From: Arcobacter vandammei | GTDB lineage: Bacteria > Campylobacterota > Campylobacteria > Campylobacterales > Arcobacteraceae | Length of the DNA stretch: 64,000 bases | Assembly (NCBI RefSeq): GCF_016106035.1 | Contig: NZ_JADKPZ010000001.1 | Span: 147,509-211,508 of the forward strand | Direction of reading: 5' to 3' | In this document: positions 27,424-35,279 of the stretch, in pieces | Layout of the letters: each line of letters begins with the position of its first letter | Position numbering within the stretch: position 1 is the stretch's first letter | Notes under the pieces: model-generated | What the model saw: the letters and a program-made list of their open reading frames with translations, nothing else | What the model was told of the DNA's origin: nothing | Databases searched by the model: none | Position numbers and translations under genes: made by a program

Positions 27424-28200
27424 TTAAGAAGTAGTGATTATTATCTCTTTTTGAAGTTTTTTTGAGTAAACAAATTCGCTTTCAACTTGAAAAATATCGT
27501 AAATATTTTCATAAGTCAAAACCTCTTTTGTAAGCCCAAAATGCTTAATCTCACCTTTTTTCATCATAATAACTTCATCAGAGTATAAATAAGCTTGATT
27601 TATATCGTGCAGTATTGCACAAATCCCTATTTTAAAATCTTTTTGAAGCTCTTTTGCCAAATCAAGGATTTTGAACTGGTAAAAAATATCTAAATTTAGT
27701 GTTGGTTCATCTAAAAATAGATATTTCTCTTTTTCACAACTAGCACAAAGTTGCACAACAACTCTTGCAAACTGTATTTTTTGCTTCTCTCCACCTGAAA
27801 GAACTAAATAGTTTTTATCTTTTAAATCTTCTAAATGAAGTTTTTGCACAATATAGTCCAAAAGCTCATTTTTCTCTTTTGTGCTTAAATCATAGGCATA
27901 AAGCCCCATTTCAACTATCTCAATAGCTTTAAAACTATAAGGAAATGAAAAAGCTTGATTTAAAACTGACCGCTTTAGTGCTAGTTCTTTATCGCTAAAA
28001 TCTTCAATATTTTTATCTTCAAGGCTTATTTTTCCTTTTTGAATATCAATATTTCTATTTATAGTTTTTAGCAAAGTCGATTTTCCACAACCATTTGGTC
28101 CAACAATTGATAAAAAACTATTTGGTTTTAGGTTTAAATTTATACTTTTTAGTATCTCTTTTTTCTGTATTTCAAAACTTAAATCTTCTATCTTATACAT
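27424..28200 (-). CDS. haem/siderophore ABC transporter ATP-binding protein (FecE/HmuV type)
   Basis: This is a 258-residue ATPase. Walker A is SIVGPNGCGKSTLLKTI (about 32-48), the signature is VLSGGEKQKIQFAR (about 130-143), Walker B is YLFLDEPTLNLDIF, and the switch His is in AILHDINQAYLYSD. This pattern is typical of FecE/BtuD/HmuV proteins that power import of iron chelates, haem or cobalamin. It ends a four-gene run hugZ - binding protein - permease - ATPase with gaps under 10 bp, so it most likely energises haem import. Confidence 0.92.
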   Translation of the reverse strand: MYKIEDLSFEIQKKEILKSINLNLKPNSFLSIVGPNGCGKSTLLKTINRNIDIQKGKISLEDKNIEDFSDKELALKRSVLNQAFSFPYSFKAIEIVEMGLYAYDLSTKEKNELLDYIVQKLHLEDLKDKNYLVLSGGEKQKIQFARVVVQLCASCEKEKYLFLDEPTLNLDIFYQFKILDLAKELQKDFKIGICAILHDINQAYLYSDEVIMMKKGEIKHFGLTKEVLTYENIYDIFQVESEFVYSKKLQKEIIITTS

Positions 28201-28209
28201 TTTAGCCCT

Positions 28210-29238
28210 TTAGTTTATCGTAGCTTGTCTATTTCTTATTAAAAGATATAAGAAAAATGGAGCTCCTAAAAGAGCTGTGATTATTCCAATTGGAAGCTCT
28301 GCTGGACTTACTATTGTTCTAGCCAAACTATCAGCCCATAAAAGAATAAATGCTCCTAAAATAGCACTTAGTGGAATATAGTATTTATGATTTGACCCTA
28401 CAAGCATTCTTGCTATATGAGGAACTACAAGTCCAATAAATCCAATAATTCCACAAAAAGCAACACTAATTCCAATAGCAAGTGATACAAAAAGAATTAT
28501 AAGTTTTTTTAGCCTTTCAGCATTTACCCCTGAATTTTTTGCTTCATCTTCACCTAAGAGCATTAAATTTAGTTCAACTCTTTTTGAATATGCAAAAATA
28601 AAAGTAACTATTACAATAGGAATTAAAGTTAAAATAACTTTCATATCTCCATGAGCTAAACTTCCCATAGTCCAAAAAGTGAAACTTTTTAACTCCTCTT
28701 CAGTGCTTACATAGGTAAATAGCCCAACCAAAGCTCCAAGCATTGCATTTATTGCAATTCCAGCTAGAAGCATTATTGTAACTGCTACTTTATTGTAAAT
28801 TGTTGCTAATTTATAGATTAAAAATATAGTAATAACAGCACCCAAAAATGCACTAAGTGGAAGTGAAAAGTAAGATAATATTCCAGTAGTTAGTGCAAAA
28901 GGAAGGAAACTTCCTAATAGCATAAAAAGTACAACTCCAGCACTTGCCCCCGCTGAAACTCCAATAATAGACGGGTCTGCAAGTGGGTTTTTAAACAGAG
29001 TTTGCATTAAAGCTCCACTAAGCCCAAAAGCAATTCCCACTAAAATTGCTAAAAAAATTCTAGGAAGTCTAATTTCAGATAAAACCTGATAAAAAATAAG
29101 ATTTTCGCTAGGATTTTTAAGAGTATTTAATATCTCTTCAAAAGTGATACTAAATGCTCCTATTGCGATATTTATAATAACGGAAATAATAGTTAATATC
29201 ATTAATATAGAGATAACTGTTTTTTTATTTGTAAACAT
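28210..29238 (-). CDS. FecCD-family haem/iron ABC transporter permease
   Basis: This is a 342-residue polytopic inner-membrane protein with about ten predicted helices. FecCD hallmarks include ALMQTLFKNPLADPSIIGVSAGASAG (in two parts: ALMQTLFKNPLADP and SIIGVSAGASAG), MLLAGIAINAMLGALVGLF, FWTMGSLAHGDM, CGIIGFIGLVVPHIARMLVG (the contact with the ATPase) and LPIGIITALLGAPFFLYLL. It forms the transmembrane dimer of the importer. It lies 9 bp before the ATPase gene and 8 bp after the binding-protein gene. Confidence 0.95.
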   Translation of the reverse strand: MFTNKKTVISILMILTIISVIINIAIGAFSITFEEILNTLKNPSENLIFYQVLSEIRLPRIFLAILVGIAFGLSGALMQTLFKNPLADPSIIGVSAGASAGVVLFMLLGSFLPFALTTGILSYFSLPLSAFLGAVITIFLIYKLATIYNKVAVTIMLLAGIAINAMLGALVGLFTYVSTEEELKSFTFWTMGSLAHGDMKVILTLIPIVIVTFIFAYSKRVELNLMLLGEDEAKNSGVNAERLKKLIILFVSLAIGISVAFCGIIGFIGLVVPHIARMLVGSNHKYYIPLSAILGAFILLWADSLARTIVSPAELPIGIITALLGAPFFLYLLIRNRQATIN

Positions 29239-29246
29239 CTTAAAAC

Positions 29247-30113
29247 TTATTTACAATGTGATAGTTTATTATCAAAAAACATACAAGAAAGCTCTTGTAG
29301 TGCTGTATCAGTTCGCACTGTAAAACCAGAAATTAAAATCATATCCATATTAAAAATCTTACTATTTTTACCTGCATTTGTAGAAGCTAGAATATTTTTA
29401 TCAAGCTCTAATTCACCTACATGTGTTGAAGTAATAATTACATCTGGATTTGCTGCTAAAATAGCTTCACCTGAAATTTGTGAAAACTGTTTTGTAGTAA
29501 CCACATTTTCTCCACCAGCTAAATCTATCATAACTCCAGCTTTTGTAGCATTTCCAGCTGCCATAGTTGTACCTTTTCCTCTTGAAAAAAGAAATAGAAC
29601 TTTTGGTTTTGTTTTATCTTTTAGTTCCAATGCAATTTCCTCTTGCATTTTTGATACATTGTTTTCAATTCTATTTACAATCTCTTTTGCTTTTTCACTC
29701 TCATCTAAAACTTCTGCTACTTGCATAATCTTATTTTTTGCAGATTCAATTGAAGCTTCATCTTCTATAACATAAGTTTTTATTCCATAATTTGGAAGTG
29801 AGTCTATTAGTTTTTTTGGACCTGCTTGTTTACTTGTGATTACAACTTCAGGCTTTAAAGATAAAATTCCTTCTTGTGGTAAATCTAGCCAATAACCAAC
29901 ATTTGGTAGTTTTGAAGTAACTTCTTGTGGATATGCACTTGATAAATCAACTCCAATTAATTTATCAGCATGACCTAGTGCAACAACTGTTTCAGTGATA
30001 CTTCCACCAACACTTACAATACTTGAAGATACTTTAGTGTTTGATGGGCTTGAAGCATAAGAGAAGTTTGCAAGAAATGCAAATGCAAGAGATATTTTTA
30101 ATATCTTATGCAT
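29247..30113 (-). CDS. haem ABC transporter substrate-binding protein (HmuT/ChuT-like)
   Basis: This is a 288-residue protein with a signal peptide (MHKILKISLAFAFLANFSYA). The class III binding-protein fold is shown by IVSVGGSITETVVALGHADK, LIGVDLSSAYPQEV, the LPNVGYWLDLPQEGILSLKP segment and PDVIITSTHVGEL. The motif VGYWLDLPQEGIL with a candidate Tyr ligand resembles haem-binding HmuT proteins. The start overlaps the end of hugZ by 8 bp. It would carry haem from the outer-membrane receptors to the FecCD permease. Haem is inferred from the neighbouring hugZ and hutX. Confidence 0.88.
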   Translation of the reverse strand: MHKILKISLAFAFLANFSYASSPSNTKVSSSIVSVGGSITETVVALGHADKLIGVDLSSAYPQEVTSKLPNVGYWLDLPQEGILSLKPEVVITSKQAGPKKLIDSLPNYGIKTYVIEDEASIESAKNKIMQVAEVLDESEKAKEIVNRIENNVSKMQEEIALELKDKTKPKVLFLFSRGKGTTMAAGNATKAGVMIDLAGGENVVTTKQFSQISGEAILAANPDVIITSTHVGELELDKNILASTNAGKNSKIFNMDMILISGFTVRTDTALQELSCMFFDNKLSHCK

Positions 30114-30666
30114 CTTTTTTTAGACCTAATTCGTGAGTTCCACCGTGAGCTTCACCATTCATAGTGTTTAACTCTTTTATTTTTTTATTTGTCTCATCTA
30201 GTTTATAAGCTGCTCCAAATCCAATTACAAAGTTTCCATCTCTTGGGATTAGTTTATAAATTCTTGAAGATGGCATCTCTCTTAAAAGTGCTGCTTCTTT
30301 TCCAAATCTTGCTTCAAAAAGTTGTGTAATCTCTTCAGTTCTAGCATCATTTTCATCAAATTTTTCAGCTTTAGCCTTAAAATATAATCTTCTTCTTGCA
30401 TAAATATGTTTTGTTTTGCTCTCATCTTCAATAAATAAAATATGTGCTTTTCCTGTATTGTACATATTGTGTGAGTGTTGAACTGAAGTGCTTATAAATA
30501 CATAGAAGTTCCCTTCTTCATCTCTTACAAATGGTGAATGACTTGCAAATGGCTCTCCATCTGAACTAACTGTTGCTAAAACTACTGTTTTAATATCATC
30601 TAAAAAAACATCTAGTTTTTCTTGAACTTTCTCTTGTTTATATACTTTTGGTGCTTCTTGTTGCAT
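30106..30666 (-). CDS. hugZ: HugZ-family haem oxygenase / haem utilisation protein
   Basis: This is a 186-residue protein with a split-barrel FMN-binding-like fold (KTVVLATVSSDGEPFASHSP, IARRRLYF-like strand, SRIYKLIPRDGNFVIGFGAA). The C-terminal tail contains HGGTHELGLKK; in H. pylori HugZ the equivalent C-terminal loop supplies the haem ligand His. HugZ opens haem to biliverdin and releases iron. It is shorter than H. pylori HugZ (about 250) but matches other Campylobacterota and HutZ proteins. It is first in the hugZ-haem ABC operon and is preceded by a Fur-type promoter. Confidence 0.9.
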   Translation of the reverse strand: MQQEAPKVYKQEKVQEKLDVFLDDIKTVVLATVSSDGEPFASHSPFVRDEEGNFYVFISTSVQHSHNMYNTGKAHILFIEDESKTKHIYARRRLYFKAKAEKFDENDARTEEITQLFEARFGKEAALLREMPSSRIYKLIPRDGNFVIGFGAAYKLDETNKKIKELNTMNGEAHGGTHELGLKKDA

Positions 30667-30696
30667 TTTAATATCCTTAATTTAAAATTTGCAAGA

Positions 30697-30762
30697 ATTA
30701 TAATAAAATTAAGAATGAATATCAATATTGTCTTATATAAATCGGAACTCTTTTTTCACAAA
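30697..30762 (-). promoter_or_regulatory. promoter of the hugZ operon with Fur-like box and 19-bp upstream box
   Basis: On the minus strand: -10 TATAAT (30697-30702), 17-bp spacer, -35 TTGATA. A Fur-like AATGAATATCAATATT overlaps the -35. The upstream box GGAACTCTTTTTTCACAAA (30744-30762, plus-strand reading) is identical to that of receptor 2 and overlaps the last codons of the AraC-type gene. Confidence 0.7.
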
Positions 30763-31706
30763 TCCGACTTTTTTTGAATATCTTTTGGAAGAGTATTATA
30801 TTTTCCAAAAAAAGCATAAGAGAAAGAGCCTTGATTTGTATATCCACTCATTTGAGCAACTTCTTTTACTGAATATTTATTTGTCTTTAAATATTGCAAA
30901 GCTTTAGTAAGCCTTAACTCTTTTAAATATTCGTGGATTGTGCTATCAAAAATCTCTTTAAAGCCCTTTTTTAATTTTGTTTGATTTAGTGCAACTTTTT
31001 TTGAAAGTAGCTCAATAGTAATATTATCTGCAAAATTTTCATCTATATAAATTTTTGCTTTTCTAACTCTATTTATATCTTCATTATTTAGTTTATCAAG
31101 TTTAATTTCAGTTTTCTTTTGAACCTTATCAAGAACATAAAGTATTAATTCCATTGTTTTATTTCTTAAATAAATTTTATCAACTCCACTTGTATAATCT
31201 CTTGTAAAAAGCTTACCATATCGGCTTTTTAAATCTGGTTCATAAAATTTTTTACTAAAACTCTCTTTAAAAATTTCATATAAATAACTATTTTCATTGA
31301 AATATTTTTCATTCAAAGTTACACAAATATATTTTGTATGTTGCCCCTGCTTGTGAAGTAAAGATTCTTGTATATCTTTTTTGTACTCAACACTTAGTTC
31401 ATTTTCACAATAAATAACTTTTTCATTTGTATTTTGGTCAAGTTTTTCAAGTTTTCCACTTAACACTACTCTTATTTGTAACTGCTCATTTTTATTTTTT
31501 AATTTTTTTATATAAGATTGTTTTACTTCATTATCAACAATATTTAAGTAAATATTATCTTCAATCATCGCATTTATAACCTTTAGATTTATAAATTGGT
31601 TATTTATACTTGCAACTTGTTTTATAAATGATTTACTCTTCTCTTCATTTATCAAAACTTTTCCCATCTCATAAAGTCTTGATTTAGCTAAATTAGTCAT
31701 ATTCAT
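30756..31706 (-). CDS. AraC-family transcriptional regulator (PchR-like), probable activator of haem uptake
   Basis: This is a 316-residue protein. The C-terminal domain has two helix-turn-helix motifs: ITIELLSKKVALNQTKLKKG and YSVKEVAQMSGYTNQGSFSY, with the family-typical FKEIFDSTIHEYLKELRLTK between them. The about 200-residue N-terminal ligand domain is not closely recognised but suits a PchR-type iron-chelate sensor. It lies directly upstream of hugZ on the same strand and has a strong Fur-like site before its start. PchR-type regulators activate receptor genes when the cognate ligand is present; the shared upstream boxes in this island are the proposed sites. A second ATG two codons in is an alternative start. 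Confidence 0.85.
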   Translation of the reverse strand: MNMTNLAKSRLYEMGKVLINEEKSKSFIKQVASINNQFINLKVINAMIEDNIYLNIVDNEVKQSYIKKLKNKNEQLQIRVVLSGKLEKLDQNTNEKVIYCENELSVEYKKDIQESLLHKQGQHTKYICVTLNEKYFNENSYLYEIFKESFSKKFYEPDLKSRYGKLFTRDYTSGVDKIYLRNKTMELILYVLDKVQKKTEIKLDKLNNEDINRVRKAKIYIDENFADNITIELLSKKVALNQTKLKKGFKEIFDSTIHEYLKELRLTKALQYLKTNKYSVKEVAQMSGYTNQGSFSYAFFGKYNTLPKDIQKKSDL

Positions 31707-31711
31707 CCTTA

Positions 31712-31731
31712 AATAATAATGATTATCAAAA
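31712..31731 (-). promoter_or_regulatory. putative Fur box upstream of the AraC-type regulator
   Basis: ATAATAATGATTATCA (within 31712-31731) is close to the GATAATGATAATCATTATC Fur consensus. It lies 6 bp upstream of the AraC start, so Fur binding would block transcription or initiation of the regulator in iron-replete cells. Confidence 0.65.
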
Positions 31732-31934
31732 TGGATTGTAATTTATTTTTGCTTTGTTTTATTTTAAATTGCATAAATAAGTAGAACTATATAGTTAATT
31801 TTCCTATTTTTCTTGATTTTTGCTTAAATATAGTTTAAAAAATAGTTTTTACTATAAAAATCTATCTTCTCTCACTTTTTATAAACCTAATTTTTAATAG
31901 AATTCTAAAAATTTTAGAAAGAAATAGAAAAAAT

Positions 31935-33704
31935 ATGACAAAAATAGATTTTAAATATATATGGAAAACACTTTTAGAGAAGAAAAAATCACTAATTATT
32001 GGGCAATTTATTACAATACTTGCAATAATTATAAGTGTACCTATTCCTTTAATGCTTCCTGCACTTGTAGATGAAGTGCTTTTACATAAACCAGATTTTT
32101 TTGTTTTTAATATAGATAAGTTTTTTGGAAGTGGGAGTGCTTTTTACTATATTTTTATTGTTACTTTGGCTGTTGTTGTTTTGAGATTTGTTCATTTTGT
32201 TGCTTCAATAGTAGTTACAAAAATATTTACAGCTATTTCGAAATATGTAACTTTTCAAATAAGAAAAAAGCTAATTTCTCATTTACAATTGGTTTCTATG
32301 AATGAGTACGAGAGCCTTGGAAGTGGGGCAGTTAGTGCAAATTTAGTAACAGATGTAAATACTCTTGATAGTTTTATAATAACTGGTGCTAGTAAGTTTG
32401 TAACTGCAATTTTAACTTTGATTGCTGTTTGTGTAGTAGTTATTACTATTCATCCACTTTTAGGAATTTTAATCATCTTCACTCAACCATTTATTATGTT
32501 TTTATCAAAAAAAATTGCTCAACAAACTGGAGTTCTAAAAAAAGAAGAGAATCAAGCAATAGCAGATTTTCAAGATAATATAGGAGAAACTCTTGATTTA
32601 TTTGGTCAAATAAAAGCTAGTAATAAAGAGAAGTTTTTTTCAAATATTGCTATAGAAAAAGCACAAAATATTCAAATAACATCAAATAACTACAACTACA
32701 AAAGTGTAGCTTATGAGAGATTTTCATTTACTCTTTTTTTAATAGCATTTGAGATTTTAAGAGCAGCTGGGCTTGTTATGGTGGCTTACAGTGATTTATC
32801 AATAGGAATGATGCTTGCGATGTTTGCATATATTTGGTTTATTATGACACCTGTTCAAGAGATTTTATCTATGCAATACTCATATATGACAGCAAAAGCA
32901 GCTTTAGGAAGAATAAATAGAATTTTAGCTTTAAAAGTTGAACCAAATGGTGAAGAAAGTTTTGACAAAGACAGAAATGGTGTTGATATTAGCCTAAAAA
33001 ATCTATGTTTTTCTTACAATGAAAATAAAGAGACTCTAAAAAATATAAGCCTAGATATAAAATATGGTGAAAAAATAGCACTTATTGGTGCAAGTGGAAG
33101 TGGAAAAACTACTCTTGCTCAAATAATTGCAGGTTTTTATGCAAAAAATGGTGGAGAAATTACATACAATAATATCAAGGTTGAAGATATTGATAAAAAA
33201 GCTTTAAGAGATGAGATTTTCTTAGTTTTACAAATGCCTATGCTCTTCAACAACACTTTAAGATTTAATCTTACAATGGGAGATGAATCTATAAGTGATG
33301 AAAAGATTTTTGAAGCTTTAAAAATAGCACAACTTTTTGATGTTGTTACTAATATGGAAGATGGTCTTGATACACTTGTAGGAAAAAATGGAGTAAGATT
33401 AAGTGGAGGTCAGAGACAAAGAATTTCAATAGCTAGAATGATTTTAGCAAATGCAAGTATTATAATATTTGATGAATCTACTTCAGCTCTTGATGTACAT
33501 ACAGAAACAAAACTATTCCAAGATTTAGAGAATTTATTGAAGGAAAAAACAGTAATTACAATTGCTCATAGATTAAGTACAGTAAAAAATGCAGATATGA
33601 TTTATGTCTTAAATGATGGTGAAATTGTTCAAAGTGGTAACCATATTGAACTTGAAAAAGAAGATGGGCATTATTTGGATTTTATAAAAAATCAGATGGT
33701 ATAA
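31935..33704 (+). CDS. ABC exporter, fused permease and ATPase
   Basis: This is a 589-residue half-transporter. Six transmembrane helices occupy about residues 20-310 (for example FITILAIIISVPIPLMLPAL). The ATPase has Walker A LIGASGSGKTTLAQI, signature RLSGGQRQRISIARM, Walker B ASIIIFDESTSALD and the H-loop in TIAHRLSTVKNAD. It is of the MsbA/type IV exporter kind and works as a homodimer. It lies 31 bp before hutX, in the haem island but on the opposite strand. It could export excess haem, a siderophore or another lipid or peptide; the substrate is not readable. Confidence 0.85.
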   Translation: MTKIDFKYIWKTLLEKKKSLIIGQFITILAIIISVPIPLMLPALVDEVLLHKPDFFVFNIDKFFGSGSAFYYIFIVTLAVVVLRFVHFVASIVVTKIFTAISKYVTFQIRKKLISHLQLVSMNEYESLGSGAVSANLVTDVNTLDSFIITGASKFVTAILTLIAVCVVVITIHPLLGILIIFTQPFIMFLSKKIAQQTGVLKKEENQAIADFQDNIGETLDLFGQIKASNKEKFFSNIAIEKAQNIQITSNNYNYKSVAYERFSFTLFLIAFEILRAAGLVMVAYSDLSIGMMLAMFAYIWFIMTPVQEILSMQYSYMTAKAALGRINRILALKVEPNGEESFDKDRNGVDISLKNLCFSYNENKETLKNISLDIKYGEKIALIGASGSGKTTLAQIIAGFYAKNGGEITYNNIKVEDIDKKALRDEIFLVLQMPMLFNNTLRFNLTMGDESISDEKIFEALKIAQLFDVVTNMEDGLDTLVGKNGVRLSGGQRQRISIARMILANASIIIFDESTSALDVHTETKLFQDLENLLKEKTVITIAHRLSTVKNADMIYVLNDGEIVQSGNHIELEKEDGHYLDFIKNQMV

Positions 33705-33734
33705 AAAATTTAATTTAAAAAAAAGGAGAATATT

Positions 33735-34142
33735 ATGGAAAACAGAGAAAATTTAGAGGCTCAAGAGTTTGAAAAGGCTATTAGCTCTTCACACTTTGAT
33801 GAGGTTTTAGAAGATATTAGTAAGTGGGGAAAGATTTTAATGATAAAAATCACACCATCATTTGTAATTGAGATAAAAGATCATATGCCACTAGGAACTT
33901 ATGGTCATGGTTACTATAACTTTGATTCAAAAGAGAGTTCAATTTCTGGACACTTAAAAGTTGATGATATAAAAGAGATAGTTTTTTCTTCAAAAACTCA
34001 TAGAGGAATGTTATCTCATAGTGTAGTTTTTAATGATGAAAAAGGTGAACATATTTTCAAAGTTTTTGTAACAAGAGATGAAAATAGAGTTTTATTAAAA
34101 GAGCAAGTTGAGAAATTTGAAGCTTTAAGAGAAAGATTTTAA
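33735..34142 (+). CDS. hutX: HutX/ChuX-family haem carrier protein
   Basis: This is a 135-residue cytosolic protein preceded by a strong AAAAAAGGAG site. PLGTYGHGYYNFDSKESSISGHLKVDDIKEIVF and GMLSHSVVFNDEKGEHIFKVFVTRDENR (long motifs: key parts GHGYYNF, SISGHL, LSHSVVF, FKVFVTRDE) match the HutX/ChuX signature. HutX delivers haem to HutZ, a relative of HugZ. It is the last gene of the plus-strand arm of the haem island and functionally matches hugZ on the other strand. Confidence 0.88.
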   Translation: MENRENLEAQEFEKAISSSHFDEVLEDISKWGKILMIKITPSFVIEIKDHMPLGTYGHGYYNFDSKESSISGHLKVDDIKEIVFSSKTHRGMLSHSVVFNDEKGEHIFKVFVTRDENRVLLKEQVEKFEALRERF

Positions 34143-34147
34143 AAGTA

Positions 34148-34165
34148 GGGGAGGTTAAACTCCCC
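34148..34165. terminator. hairpin between hutX and the third yceI gene
   Basis: GGGGAG-GTTAAA-CTCCCC forms a 6-bp GC stem between convergent genes. An AAAAAAAAG run on its right gives a U-tract before, not after, the stem on the minus strand, so it is a weak terminator; TACTTTT follows on the minus strand. Confidence 0.5.
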
Positions 34166-34181
34166 AGCAAAAAAAAGAATA

Positions 34182-34745
34182 CTATTTTTTTGCAGCCTCA
34201 ATATCTACTTTGATTTTTACCTCATCAGCAACAGCAACTCCACCAAGCTCGATAGCTTTGTTCCATTTTAAACCAAAATCGCTTCTATTGATTTTTCCTT
34301 CTAAAGCAAAACCTACTTTATTTCCTAAAACAGAAATATCATCAACTTCTAGTGTAACAGCTTTTGTAATACCTCTAATTGTAAGGTTACCGCTCATTTT
34401 TCCTTCATCTCCGTCTGCTTTGTATGAAGTCATCTCAAAAGTCATTGTTGGAAACTTTTCACTAGCAAAAAAATCATCACTTCTTAGGTGATTATCTCTA
34501 TCTGTGATTCCTGTATCAATAGATTTTGTATCAACATTTGCAACAAGTTTTTTAAAAGTTTTTGTAGCTTCATCAAACTCAACTACAGCATCATAAGTTT
34601 TAAAATTACCATGAACATTTGTAATCATCATATGTTTTACAGTAAAACCAACATTTGAATGTGCTTTATCAACACCATATTCACTAGCCATTAATAAACT
34701 TCCTGATAAAAGTATTCCACTTGCAATTTTTGATAATAGTTTCAT
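34182..34745 (-). CDS. YceI family periplasmic protein
   Basis: This is a 187-residue protein with a signal peptide (MKLLSKIASGILLSGSLLMA). The mature part starts YGVDKAHSNVGFTVKHMMIT and has HLRSDDFFASEKFPTMTFEM, GNLTIRGITKAVTLEV and GKINRSDFGLKWNKAIE. It is a complete YceI lipocalin-like barrel, close in sequence to the copy at 2971. Monocistronic, with an AAGGAG site upstream. Its ligand is unknown. Confidence 0.93.
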   Translation of the reverse strand: MKLLSKIASGILLSGSLLMASEYGVDKAHSNVGFTVKHMMITNVHGNFKTYDAVVEFDEATKTFKKLVANVDTKSIDTGITDRDNHLRSDDFFASEKFPTMTFEMTSYKADGDEGKMSGNLTIRGITKAVTLEVDDISVLGNKVGFALEGKINRSDFGLKWNKAIELGGVAVADEVKIKVDIEAAKK

Positions 34746-34920
34746 TATAAACTCCTTTTTTGTATTAAGTGTTTAATTCTATATTTTTATAATTAATAAA
34801 ATATTAATCGAATTCTATTCAAATAAATATAGATATTTAGTTTAATTTTAAGAAATTTTGTAATAATTTGATAATTTTGATTAGTTAAGTATTATTTTAA
34901 GATAATAGTATTTAAAAGAG

Positions 34921-34938
34921 TTGGGGTTAAAACCCCAA
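34921..34938 (-). terminator. hairpin after the RRM-protein gene
   Basis: TTGGGGTT-AA-AACCCCAA is a perfect 8-bp stem 8 bp downstream of the RRM gene. On the minus strand it is followed by CTCTTTTAAA, a short U-rich tract. Confidence 0.6.
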
Positions 34939-34945
34939 AACAGTC

Positions 34946-35227
34946 TTAGAAGTTTCTTCTTGGTCTGCTATCTCTTGGTTTGTCTTCTCTTGGTTTAGCT
35001 TCATTTACTCTTAAAGTTCTACCTTCGTTTTCTTTACCATTTAAAGCTTCAATTGCCTCATTTCCAGCTGCAGCATCTTCCATCTCAACAAAAGCAAAAC
35101 CTTTTGATCTGTTTGTCTCTTTATCCATGATGATTTTTGCACTTTTAACTGCACCAAACTTAGCAAAAACTGCTTCTAAATCTTTATCGTTCATTTTGTA
35201 CGATAAATTACCTACGTAAATGTTCAT
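34946..35227 (-). CDS. single-RRM RNA-binding protein
   Basis: This is a 93-residue RNA recognition motif protein. RNP2 is IYVGNLS (3-9) and RNP1 is KGFAFVEM (about 43-50), both with the conserved aromatics. A short basic tail (KPREDKPRDSRPRRNF) follows. Bacterial RRM proteins of this type (cyanobacterial Rbp, Helicobacter HP0827-like) bind single-stranded RNA; several are cold-induced. It is monocistronic, and the 200-bp upstream region is AT-rich without a clear element. Confidence 0.9.
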   Translation of the reverse strand: MNIYVGNLSYKMNDKDLEAVFAKFGAVKSAKIIMDKETNRSKGFAFVEMEDAAAGNEAIEALNGKENEGRTLRVNEAKPREDKPRDSRPRRNF

Positions 35228-35279
35228 ATTTTTTATCCTTTGAAAAAGTTAGACATTATGCCTTAAAAAAAAATCTAAA

